A stretch of 64,000 nucleotides of DNA. Origin: Cellvibrio sp. UBA7661. Its GTDB lineage: Bacteria; Pseudomonadota; Gammaproteobacteria; Pseudomonadales; Cellvibrionaceae. The translations under genes and the position numbers were made by a program. This document shows positions 8,246 to 15,527 of this stretch, piece after piece; position 1 is the stretch's first letter; each line of letters begins with the position of its first letter. The stretch is from positions 124,001 through 188,000 of the forward strand of contig DLHT01000006.1 of the NCBI GenBank assembly GCA_002483365.1, given 5' to 3'. The notes beneath the pieces are model-generated. The model did not search any database and was not told the DNA's origin. It saw only the letters and a program-made list of their open reading frames with translations.

Positions 8246-9547
8246 CTAAAAAAACGTTTCCACGGCATCGACTACCGTGTAGTGATCGTCAACCACCAGC
8301 AGCTGCCGCCATTTATCAAAGGTCAGGCAGGGGTGGGAAATATCCAGCGCGAGCATATCGCCTACTTGCAGGTCAGCATCAGGCGAGACCTTCATAAACG
8401 CGTGTTGATCCATCATCGCCGTGAGTTGCCAATCGGCAGGGGCAGCAATAGGAGCTTCGCTTCCGGAACGCCCCATGTTTTGAGGCCGGAAGTGCATAGC
8501 AGGAATAGGCAGGCCGGCATCAAACGCGGCATCGCGCTTGCCAAGGCCAAGAATCGCAAGGCCGGGCTCAGGAATGGAAAGCACATAAGCCCACAACTGC
8601 AGCGCAGGCAGCAGGCTGGTTTGCATTGCGCGGGCAACCGGGTTGCTGGCGTGGATACGCGCTTCAGCGGCTTTGTAGATACCCACATCGTGGGTGAGAT
8701 AGCAGCCAGGGCGCAGGATGATGTCGAGCGGGCGACCAAGGGTGACACCTGTCCACTCTTCAGCGACCAGATCAAACCAGGCGGAACCGGCACCAGTGAG
8801 AATGATCTGACCATCAGCCAATTGGCTGTGCGCTTCCAGCGTCATCAACTCGCGCACTGCCAGACGCAGGAAATCGCGGATGGCAGCTTCGTCTTTGAGC
8901 ACACCCTCGTACACTTCAATTCCCCGCAACGCGAGCGACTGCGGGTAACGGGCGATGGCGTCTAATACCGAGTCGCGGGTTTGAGGATCGCGCACCCCCG
9001 TACGGCCACCGTCAACACCCAACTCCAGCAGCACATTCAATGTCTGGCCGGACTGCGCAAAAAATTGCCCAAGCTGCTCGACGTTAGCGGCGGAATCGAC
9101 AATCACGAAAAACTCAAATTCAGGGTCTTGCAGCAAGCGGGAGATGATCGCCATATTGGCGCGCCCTACCAACTGGTTGGCCATCAGCACACGGCGCACG
9201 CCAAAGTGATGCGCAGCCTGCACCTGAGGCGCGGTTGCCAGGGTAATTCCCCATGCACCATGGGCGAGTTGCTGATGAAAGAGTGCCGGGCTCATGGTGG
9301 TCTTGCCATGAGGTGCGAGTTTCAGCCCATAGGTACTAATAAAGGATTCCATCCAGCGCAGGTTGTGCTGGATGCGCGTCTGGCTGAGCACCGCGACGGG
9401 CAGGCTCACTTGCTCTTTAAGCAGGTTCCAGCCTAATTGGGGAGTGGCGGCTATCGATGGCTGCAAACTGACATCACCCAACCCCTTACCGGTTGGGCTA
9501 AGCAGCCGATCCATTAGCACTTTTTGTAAATTATTTTCTTTGTGCAT
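8246..9547 (-). CDS. PLP-dependent D-amino-acid deaminase (DSD1/D-threonine aldolase fold)
   Basis: The N-terminal half is an alanine-racemase-like PLP barrel with the Schiff-base lysine in LAPHGKTTMSP near residue 70. The C-terminal domain is the D-serine-dehydratase-like domain, which binds metal through His and Cys in ISHPCLTFDKW. Relatives convert D-serine, D-threonine or other D-amino acids to 2-oxo acids plus ammonia. It is first in the leftward operon, 8 bp before gntP, and its imine product would be the substrate for RidA. The frame is open to 9583; I prefer the ATG at 9547, but neither start has a convincing ribosome binding site. D-threonine aldolase activity is the alternative. Confidence 0.88.
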   Translation of the reverse strand: MHKENNLQKVLMDRLLSPTGKGLGDVSLQPSIAATPQLGWNLLKEQVSLPVAVLSQTRIQHNLRWMESFISTYGLKLAPHGKTTMSPALFHQQLAHGAWGITLATAPQVQAAHHFGVRRVLMANQLVGRANMAIISRLLQDPEFEFFVIVDSAANVEQLGQFFAQSGQTLNVLLELGVDGGRTGVRDPQTRDSVLDAIARYPQSLALRGIEVYEGVLKDEAAIRDFLRLAVRELMTLEAHSQLADGQIILTGAGSAWFDLVAEEWTGVTLGRPLDIILRPGCYLTHDVGIYKAAEARIHASNPVARAMQTSLLPALQLWAYVLSIPEPGLAILGLGKRDAAFDAGLPIPAMHFRPQNMGRSGSEAPIAAPADWQLTAMMDQHAFMKVSPDADLQVGDMLALDISHPCLTFDKWRQLLVVDDHYTVVDAVETFF

Positions 9548-9634
9548 AGTTTTTTTCGTAACAAAAGCAGAAAAAACGATCATTTTTTCTAGGCTACCAC
9601 TAAAAAAACGCCATGAAAAGAAAATAATTTACAA
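9524..9634. promoter_or_regulatory. 16-bp perfect inverted repeat around the start of the D-amino-acid operon
   Basis: TTGTAAATTATTTTCT at 9524-9539 is the exact reverse complement of AGAAAATAATTTACAA at 9619-9634. The arms are centred about 95 bp apart. One lies in the first codons of the deaminase gene and the other in the presumed promoter region. Each arm is also weakly palindromic (TGTAAA...TTTTCT), the shape of many RpiR operators. A two-site operator for the operon-encoded RpiR protein, working by looping, is the simplest reading; this is inference. Confidence 0.5.
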
Positions 9635-10106
9635 GAATGGCAGATTTTCCATCACTTTCATGAAAATTCCATGGCACAAAACACAGCCTTTTTCCCTCAA
9701 CAGAAAATGATACCGCTGTCACATCTATCCAAAACCCGAACGCCAGACCAGCAGCACGGGTAAAAGTCATCAAAGTTCGAGTTTTCACTTTCGCCTGGTT
9801 GCTGATGCCTTTTAAAAAAGTCGCACCTTTGCACCAAAGTGGCAGTTAAAGGCAAAGCCAAACTGGGACTGGCAATCCCCAGCCGCATGTTTAATGATCA
9901 ACTCGCTGGCAAAAAACGGCTGTACACCGCACCGGTGATTTTTGCCCAGCCGGATACACGCCGGATCACCAACACAAGCGACCATAAAATAACAACCGCT
10001 CACATCCGGTCATGTATCTGCATTCTGGCATCAGGCTCCATCACCCCTCTGACTCCGGCGCAACGGGGGCCTGATTAACCGCACCCATCCAATGAGGACA
10101 ATAACA
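9548..10106. other. divergent intergenic region between the deaminase operon and the chitinase gene
   Basis: About 560 bp with no credible gene; the short frames here have no ribosome binding sites. It holds the right arm of the 16-bp inverted repeat (9619-9634) and a perfect 10-bp palindrome TTTCATGAAA (9656-9665). It must also contain divergent promoters for the leftward operon and the rightward chitinase gene. I could not assign -35/-10 boxes with confidence. Confidence 0.6.
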
Positions 10107-11555
10107 ATGATCAACCTATTTTCCGGTCTCCCTCGCTGTATTACCCGGCTACGCCATAAACCGCTTTTGGCCACGCCCGCCCTGCTCCTGTGTGCCGCAC
10201 TTGCGGCTCCAAGCCAGGCAGTGGTTTACCAAGCTGAAAATTACAACGCTTTTTTTGATACCACCGCAGGCAACAGTGGCGGAGCCTTCCGCAATGACGC
10301 GGTAGATATTGAGATGACGACCGATTCCGGCGGCGGCTACAACATCGGCTGGATAGCGGCAACCGAATGGCTGGTGTACAACAACCTTTCTATTCCCACC
10401 AGCGGCAACTACACCATCCGTATGCGCGTGGCGAGCCCATCCGGCGCAACCGCATCGGTCGATTTAAACGCAGGAGCGATACAGCTGGGCAACTTTGCCA
10501 TCCCCAATACCGGCGGCTGGCAAAATTGGACTACCGTCAGCCGCACGGTGTACATCAACGCGGGCACCTACAACCTGGGCGTATTTGCCCAAACCGCCAA
10601 TTGGAACTTTAACTGGATTGAAGTCGTCGGCAGCGGTGGCGGCACCACCGGCCTCGTCACCGCCTATGAGCACTGTAACTATGGCGGCTGGTCAGCAGGC
10701 TTTAATGCGGGCTCATTTGATGTTAATGCGATGAACTCGCTTGGAGCACGCAACGACCAAATATCCTCCATCCGCGTTGCCGCAGGCTACGAGGCGGTGC
10801 TCTATGAGAACTGGGACTTTACCGGTGCCTCGGTCACTATCCGTGGCGACAACAGCTGCATCAGCAATTTCAATGATCGCGCGTCATCCATGATTGTCCG
10901 CACTGCCACTACCAATCCCCCTGCAAGCGGATTTGGTGCCGTGGTGAGCGAGGCACAATTCAACCAGATGTTCCCCAACCGCAACCCCTTCTACACCTAT
11001 GCAGGGTTAGTGGCAGCCACAGCGAGCTACCCCGCCTTTGCAGGCACCGGTGATCTGGCGATGAAAAAGCGCGAAGCGGCAGCGGCGTTGGCAAACTTCT
11101 CCCACGAAACCAGCGGCTTGGTGTATGTGACCGAAATTGCACAAGGCGATTACTGTGGCGACTGGGATGGCAACCCCGCGACCTGCCCATGTGCACCCGG
11201 CAAAAAATACTATGGCCGCGGGCCCATCCAATTAAGTTGGAACGGTAACTATTGCGCCGCAGGCGCTGCGCTTGGGCTTGACCTGCGCGCCAACCCCGAT
11301 CTGGTACAACAAAACGCAACTGTCGCATGGCAAACCGCACTGTGGTTCTGGATGACACAAGCCGGTGCCGGTTTCCGCCCTGCGCATGACTCTATCGTCA
11401 ATGGCAATGGTTTTGGTGAAACCATCCGCACCATTAATGGCGCACTGGAATGCAACGGAGGCAACCCTGCACAGGTGCAAAGCCGCATTAATGACTTCAA
11501 CCGTTTCCTGAATATTTTAGGAACAACAGCAGGGCCAGGTAGCCTTGGCTGTTAA
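10107..11555 (+). CDS. secreted modular chitinase: CBM6 + beta/gamma-crystallin-like + GH19
   Basis: The ATG at 10107 is chosen because AGGA (10095-10098) lies 8 nt upstream; the in-frame ATG at 10092 overlaps that site. Order of parts: signal peptide to about residue 38 (ending PSQA); a CBM6-like carbohydrate module at about 39-175 (starts VVYQAENYNAFFDT, ends WNFNWIEVVGS); a beta/gamma-crystallin Greek-key pair at about 183-268 (TAYEHCNYGG, VLYENWDFTG); and a GH19 catalytic domain at about 278-482. GH19 motifs seen are the general-acid Glu in LANFSHETSG, the second Glu in VYVTEIAQG, and YYGRGPIQLSWNGNY. It would cleave chitin by inversion outside the cell. The Greek-key module is an uncommon partner. 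Confidence 0.93.
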   Translation: MINLFSGLPRCITRLRHKPLLATPALLLCAALAAPSQAVVYQAENYNAFFDTTAGNSGGAFRNDAVDIEMTTDSGGGYNIGWIAATEWLVYNNLSIPTSGNYTIRMRVASPSGATASVDLNAGAIQLGNFAIPNTGGWQNWTTVSRTVYINAGTYNLGVFAQTANWNFNWIEVVGSGGGTTGLVTAYEHCNYGGWSAGFNAGSFDVNAMNSLGARNDQISSIRVAAGYEAVLYENWDFTGASVTIRGDNSCISNFNDRASSMIVRTATTNPPASGFGAVVSEAQFNQMFPNRNPFYTYAGLVAATASYPAFAGTGDLAMKKREAAAALANFSHETSGLVYVTEIAQGDYCGDWDGNPATCPCAPGKKYYGRGPIQLSWNGNYCAAGAALGLDLRANPDLVQQNATVAWQTALWFWMTQAGAGFRPAHDSIVNGNGFGETIRTINGALECNGGNPAQVQSRINDFNRFLNILGTTAGPGSLGC

Positions 11556-11575
11556 GCGAAAGAAATAATGGATTC

Positions 11576-11600
11576 GCCGCCGCAGGGATTCAGCGGCGGC
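11576..11600 (+). terminator. hairpin after the chitinase gene
   Basis: GCCGCCGC (11576-11583) and GCGGCGGC (11593-11600) form a perfect 8-bp GC stem with a 9-nt loop, 20 bp after the stop codon. Only a short broken T-tract follows, so it may act as an mRNA 3' end stabiliser as much as a terminator. Confidence 0.6.
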
Positions 11601-11619
11601 AGCTTTCTGAAAATACTAT

Positions 11620-11724
11620 CAATACAAATCCTGCCAATAAAAAACCCATCAATAAAACCACTATCAATAAAAATTCTCTTAATAAAAAACTGATCGGTAA
11701 AAAAATATCACCAAAAAAATACAT
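11620..11724. repeat. seven degenerate 15-bp tandem units (CAATAAAA-N7)
   Basis: Units begin at 11620, 11635, 11650, 11665, 11680, 11695 and 11710. The first five start with (C/T)AATA(A/C)AA, and the last two decay to CGGTAAAA and ACCAAAAA. Positions 1-8 are conserved while 9-15 vary. The array is strongly A-rich on this strand and stands alone between the chitinase hairpin and the DUF2383 gene. Confidence 0.75.
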
Positions 11725-11898
11725 ATCTGTTATGCACTGAAATGATTGCGCGCGCGATTTTTATTTCAGAAATAGAGCTGAAGTGTATTGACTCACAAAA
11801 ATAATTTTCAAAAACACGTTTTGCTTTTTTGCAATAGTTACAAAATATCCACCACTTAACATAATGGAATTCTCTGTTTTTCAGTCACTTAAAGTGCA

Positions 11899-11914
11899 TG
11901 GCATACATTCTGCA
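11899..11914 (+). promoter_or_regulatory. possible sigma-54 (-24/-12) promoter
   Basis: TGGCATACATTCTGCA has the invariant GG and GC dinucleotides separated by exactly 10 bp, as in the TGGCAC-N5-TTGCA consensus, with one T of the -12 element replaced by C. It would give a leader of about 60 nt before the ATG at 11985. A single weak match can arise by chance. Confidence 0.35.
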
Positions 11915-11984
11915 ACTATCACTGTGACGTTATGTTTATCCAAACATAATCCATTAACCATCGCATTGATAATGGAGAACCATC

Positions 11985-12425
11985 ATGGCTAACAACGAAA
12001 TTACTGCAATTCGCGACCTGATTAAAGTGTTGAACGATGGCGTTAATTTTTATACGGACGCCAAAATTGAACTCAAGGGTTCTGGTTATGAATCTGTCTT
12101 TCAGGAAATGATTGATGTGCGCCAAAATGCGCTCGTGCGTTTGCAACCTCTGCTCTACGCCCGCGAAGGCGATGTAGAAGAAGGCAACACCATCGAAGGC
12201 TCACTGCGTAAAACCTACGCTGACCTGCTTGCTAAAATTAAATCCAACAAATCCAAAACCTATATTGTGCAATTGGAAGAACTGGAAGACCGCACACTGG
12301 AATACATTAAAAAAGCGCAACAGGAAGTCGCCTCTGTCGATTTCAATGTCGCACTGAATTACATCCTCGTATCCATGCAGGAATGCCATAACCGCATGCG
12401 CGCGTTAAAGCGCAATGTGGCCTAG
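11985..12425 (+). CDS. PA2169-type four-helix-bundle protein (DUF2383)
   Basis: A small helical protein of 146 residues, predicted to fold as a ferritin-like four-helix bundle. It opens with the family pattern ITAIRDLIKVLNDGVNFYTDA, and heptad-like helices continue to the C-terminus (ECHNRMRALKRN). The family is widespread in Pseudomonas and relatives and is often annotated as stress-related, but no biochemical activity is established. There is no signal peptide or membrane segment. GGAGAACC lies just upstream of the ATG. It is monocistronic, closed by a strong terminator, with a possible sigma-54 promoter. Confidence 0.8.
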   Translation: MANNEITAIRDLIKVLNDGVNFYTDAKIELKGSGYESVFQEMIDVRQNALVRLQPLLYAREGDVEEGNTIEGSLRKTYADLLAKIKSNKSKTYIVQLEELEDRTLEYIKKAQQEVASVDFNVALNYILVSMQECHNRMRALKRNVA

Positions 12426-12445
12426 CATCCGCGAATGCAAAGCAT

Positions 12446-12476
12446 AAAAAAGCCCGCAGACAATGCGGGCTTTTTT
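12446..12476 (+). terminator. Rho-independent terminator after the DUF2383 gene
   Basis: AGCCCGCA (12451-12458) pairs with TGCGGGCT (12464-12471) across a 5-nt loop, flanked by an A-run before and a T-run after. The symmetry lets it also work on the other strand, for the convergent SMP-30-like gene ending at 12529. Confidence 0.9.
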
Positions 12477-12528
12477 AAAACACTAACGGTGTGAACGCTA
12501 TTAGTTTTTATTTTTGCAGTTCTTGATT

Positions 12529-13428
12529 TTATTTTTGCAAAAGCAACCATTCGCGCCCAGCGCGTTCAGTGCGGAAGGTTTCAATCGCGCCGCGCTCTTG
12601 CAAAGTCACATAAACGGTTTTGCCATCAGCCCCACCAAAAGCAACATTGGTGGGTTTTTGGCCTTTTAATTTAATGCGTTCGATCACTGTGCCGTGCGGC
12701 GATACCACCGTGACTTCACCCGCGGCATAGCGCGCAATATACAAATTGCCATCTTCATCGCAACGCATGCCATCCAAACCGTGGTCGGGGAATTGAATTA
12801 ACAAGCGTTTATTTTTGACATCGCCGGTTTTGGTATCGATATCGTATTTCCACACATTGCGCTGCACGCTTTCGTTAACGTACAAATGTTTTTCATCGGT
12901 GCTGACTTCCACGCCGTTGGTAGTGCCCATATTGGCTTCCAGCAAGGTGACTGTGCCATCGGTGGCGACTTTCCATAAGTTGCCGGTGTTGTCTGCCCAC
13001 TTTGGATCGCTCGCGTAAATCACGCCGGATTTTGCGATGGCAATATCATTGGGCTGATTCATTTTATCGCTGTGGGCGTGCACAGAAATCGCTTTGGTTT
13101 TAGGGTCGATTTTCAACACATTGTGACCGGTGTAATCCGCCACATACATAAATCCGTCGCGATCAAAACGAATACCGTTGCCGGTGCTGCCTTCCGGCAA
13201 GGCCACAAACAATTGCGCGTTATCTTTTTTATCGACAATGCCGATGGTGCCATCTTTACCAAAACTCACCGCGTACAAATTGCCGTGCGCATCTACCGCT
13301 GGGCCTTCAATGCCCTGGGTGAATACATTATCCGCAACATAATCGGTTGTTTGGGCGTAGGCCAGAGGGGCAGCGGCAACCGCCACAAGTAATGCGCCTG
13401 TGAGGGCACCCATGTTCAATTTTTTCAT
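12529..13428 (-). CDS. SMP-30/gluconolactonase-like beta-propeller protein, exported
   Basis: A 299-residue protein from ATG 13428, chosen because GAGGT precedes it at good distance and the signal peptide then starts MKKLNMGALTGALLVAVAAA and ends AYA. The mature part is a six-bladed propeller with repeated D-x-x-G-N-L-Y and G-x-x-Y-V/A-D strands (AVDAHGNLYAVS, RFDRDGFMYVADY, RCDEDGNLYIARY). This is the pattern of SMP-30/LRE lactonases and NHL-like proteins. It probably hydrolyses a sugar lactone in the periplasm, but the substrate is unknown and a non-catalytic role is possible. It stands alone and converges on the DUF2383 gene. Confidence 0.8.
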   Translation of the reverse strand: MKKLNMGALTGALLVAVAAAPLAYAQTTDYVADNVFTQGIEGPAVDAHGNLYAVSFGKDGTIGIVDKKDNAQLFVALPEGSTGNGIRFDRDGFMYVADYTGHNVLKIDPKTKAISVHAHSDKMNQPNDIAIAKSGVIYASDPKWADNTGNLWKVATDGTVTLLEANMGTTNGVEVSTDEKHLYVNESVQRNVWKYDIDTKTGDVKNKRLLIQFPDHGLDGMRCDEDGNLYIARYAAGEVTVVSPHGTVIERIKLKGQKPTNVAFGGADGKTVYVTLQERGAIETFRTERAGREWLLLQK

Positions 13429-13949
13429 TACGACCTCGTAATCATTATTGTGGAATAACAACTCAGTGGGCAGCAGTAGTCTTGTATTAGTGTAGTGATC
13501 AATACATATATGAGCCGATAAAGGCCATTTGTATCAACATTCGGCAGCCGGGGCTTAACCCTCTTTTCTCTTTCCCTATTTGATTTTGCCTTGTTTGCTC
13601 GGTCGCATCATATACCAACAACCTTCCCCGAGCGTTCATGAAGGCGATTTTTAAAAGACCAAGGAAACAGATTTGCATAACTTTGCGCAATCAGGATTCC
13701 ATTTGGCAAAACAAAACGCACCAACATCTAACAAAATGACAGCATCAAGCATTTATTTGGAACATCAACATCCGCGTCAGAAGCACCATAAATGCACAAA
13801 ACCAACACAAACCCTACCTGATACGCACTATTTACGCCTTGGCATACGCGTTGCAAAAGAGCCAATCATACGCAGCGAGAATACCCTGCACCAAAACAGG
13901 AATCGCTGCGCATCTACCACGCTGTCGTTAATTGACTGGACGATTTTCC
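13429..13949. other. divergent intergenic region (SMP-30-like gene / NarK-type gene)
   Basis: About 520 bp with only short chance reading frames and no recognisable RNA gene. It should hold the divergent promoters of both flanking genes. I found no clear NtrC, NasT or sigma-54 signature for the transporter. Confidence 0.6.
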
Positions 13950-15428
13950 ATGAGCACTCATCGTTTAAACCTGTTGGATTTTTCCAATAAATCTGTTGCG
14001 ACCCTGCACTTCACCTGGTTCGCGTTTTTTCTTTCCTTTGTGATGTGGTTTAGTTTGCCTTCGCTTAAACCACTGATTACCGCGTCTATTGTGATGACAC
14101 CGCAACAATGGGCTGCGCTTCTGACACTCAACGTGGCGCTCACTATTCCTGCGCGTATTGTGGTGGGCAGTTTGGTGGATAAATTTGGCCCGCGAGCAAT
14201 TTATTCTGCATTACTGATTTTTTCCGGCGCGATCCTGATTGCATTTGCCAGTGCACAAACCTACGAACAACTTGCACTGTTTCGTTTTTTATTAGGATTT
14301 GTAGGCGCGGGCTTTGTGATTGGTATTCGCCTGGTGAGTGAATGGTTCCCGGCGCGCCAAGTCGGTTTGGCAGAAGGCATTTACGGCGGCTGGGGTAACT
14401 TTGGCGCAGCGGCCGCGGGTTTTACCTTGCCATTTTTAGCGATTCACGTATTCGGCGGCGATGACGGCTGGCGTTACGCGATGGGCACCGCGGCAATTAT
14501 CGCAATGATTTACGGTGTGGCGTTTTATCTCACCGTGCGCAACACGCCCAAAGGCTCTACGTATTTCAAACCGAAAAAATCTGGCGGTTTGGAAGTCAGC
14601 AACAGAAAAGATTTTATTTTCTACGTGATGATGAACGTGCCTATGTATTTAATTCTCGCGGTGCTCGCATGGAAAATGTCACCGACCAATTTGGGCTTGC
14701 TCGGTTACGGCACCACCTATGCGCTCTACGTGATTTTATTCGCGCTGTTTGTATTCCAGTTTTCACAAATTTATCGCGTCAACAAAGAGATGTTGCAAAA
14801 AGGCAGCGTGGCAGAGCACGACAAATATGAATTCAAACAAGTGGCTATTTTAAGCTGGGCTTATCTCGCCACCTTCGGTTCTGAAATTGCCGTTGTCTCT
14901 GTATTACCCGCATTTTTTATGACAACCTTCGCCGGATTAAGCGTAACCCAAGCGGCCATGCTGGGCGGTTCCTTCGCGTTTATGAATTTAGTGGCCCGCC
15001 CCGGTGGCGGTTGGGTGAGCGATAAATGTGGCCGTCGCTTCAGTATGACTATTATTCTGGCCGGTGTTACCGCCGGTTATTTGCTGCTCGCACAAATCAA
15101 CGCCAGCTGGCCTTTATACCTTGCGTTCGCTGCCGTATTTATTTGTTCGCTGTTTGTGCAAGCGGGTTGCGGTGCAGTGTTTGCGGTTGTGCCGCTCATT
15201 AAACGCCGCATGACCGGACAAATCGCTGGCCTTACCGGTGCTTACGGCAATGTGGGCGCATTGTTCTTTTTAACCATGAATACGTTTATCGATATCCAAA
15301 CATTTTTCTTTATGCTCGCTGGCACAGCGGCCATTGGTTTGGTATTTGTGCAATTCCTGAAGGAACCAAAAGGCCATGTGGTTGAAGTCAATGAAGACGG
15401 CTCGCTGCATAAAATTGAAGTGAGTTAA
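13950..15428 (+). CDS. MFS nitrate/nitrite transporter (NarK/NasA-type)
   Basis: A 492-residue major-facilitator protein with 12 hydrophobic segments. Start ATG 13950 is preferred to the in-frame TTG at 13932. The nitrate/nitrite porter family is indicated by FLLGFVGAGFVIGIRLVSEWFP in the fifth helix region with its nitrate-binding arginine, the later glycine-rich motif GLTGAYGNVGALFF, and RPGGGWVSDKCGRR. In Pseudomonas the assimilatory cluster pairs such a transporter (nasA) with a fused phosphatase/kinase gene, and the same pair is kept here. No nirB/nirD/nasC follows, so the substrate enzymes must lie elsewhere or are gone. Transport of nitrate or nitrite is likely but not proven. Confidence 0.88.
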   Translation: MSTHRLNLLDFSNKSVATLHFTWFAFFLSFVMWFSLPSLKPLITASIVMTPQQWAALLTLNVALTIPARIVVGSLVDKFGPRAIYSALLIFSGAILIAFASAQTYEQLALFRFLLGFVGAGFVIGIRLVSEWFPARQVGLAEGIYGGWGNFGAAAAGFTLPFLAIHVFGGDDGWRYAMGTAAIIAMIYGVAFYLTVRNTPKGSTYFKPKKSGGLEVSNRKDFIFYVMMNVPMYLILAVLAWKMSPTNLGLLGYGTTYALYVILFALFVFQFSQIYRVNKEMLQKGSVAEHDKYEFKQVAILSWAYLATFGSEIAVVSVLPAFFMTTFAGLSVTQAAMLGGSFAFMNLVARPGGGWVSDKCGRRFSMTIILAGVTAGYLLLAQINASWPLYLAFAAVFICSLFVQAGCGAVFAVVPLIKRRMTGQIAGLTGAYGNVGALFFLTMNTFIDIQTFFFMLAGTAAIGLVFVQFLKEPKGHVVEVNEDGSLHKIEVS

Positions 15429-15439
15429 TTATTGCTGGA

Positions 15440-15469
15440 GTCGTCATACCCGCGTGCGGGAATGACGAC
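15440..15469. repeat. 30-bp REP-like palindrome
   Basis: GTCGTCAT (15440-15447) pairs with ATGACGAC (15462-15469), and CCCGC (15449-15453) pairs with GCGGG (15456-15460), interrupted only by an A/A mismatch. It resembles the GTCATTCCCGC...GCGGGAATGAC repeats scattered in many proteobacterial genomes. It starts 12 bp after the transporter stop and lies inside the extended frame of the next gene, which argues against a TTG start at 15432. Confidence 0.8.
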
Positions 15470-15527
15470 AAATAAATTGCTGACCGCTATGCTGTCGGCA
15501 ATTTCTTTTTCTAAAATAGAAAATCAT

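Larger units (their letters stand above)
11556..11984. other. AT-rich intergenic region between chitinase and DUF2383 genes
   Basis: This 429-bp stretch has no coding potential. It contains the chitinase hairpin, the 15-bp repeat array and a possible sigma-54 promoter just before the next gene. The rest (11725-11895) is AT-rich without a recognisable element. Confidence 0.7.

Noticed and set aside
8219..8965. 248-codon open frame on the plus strand
   Set aside because: Antisense to the D-amino-acid deaminase gene; composition typical of a shadow frame.
11620..11724. CRISPR array
   Set aside because: Units are 15 bp with no constant repeat of 24-37 bp or unique spacers, and no cas genes are present.
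15432..15527. TTG-initiated extension of the PP2C/kinase gene
   Set aside because: The extension runs through a 30-bp palindrome directly after the transporter stop and does not resemble the family N-terminus; the ATG at 15528 fits better.
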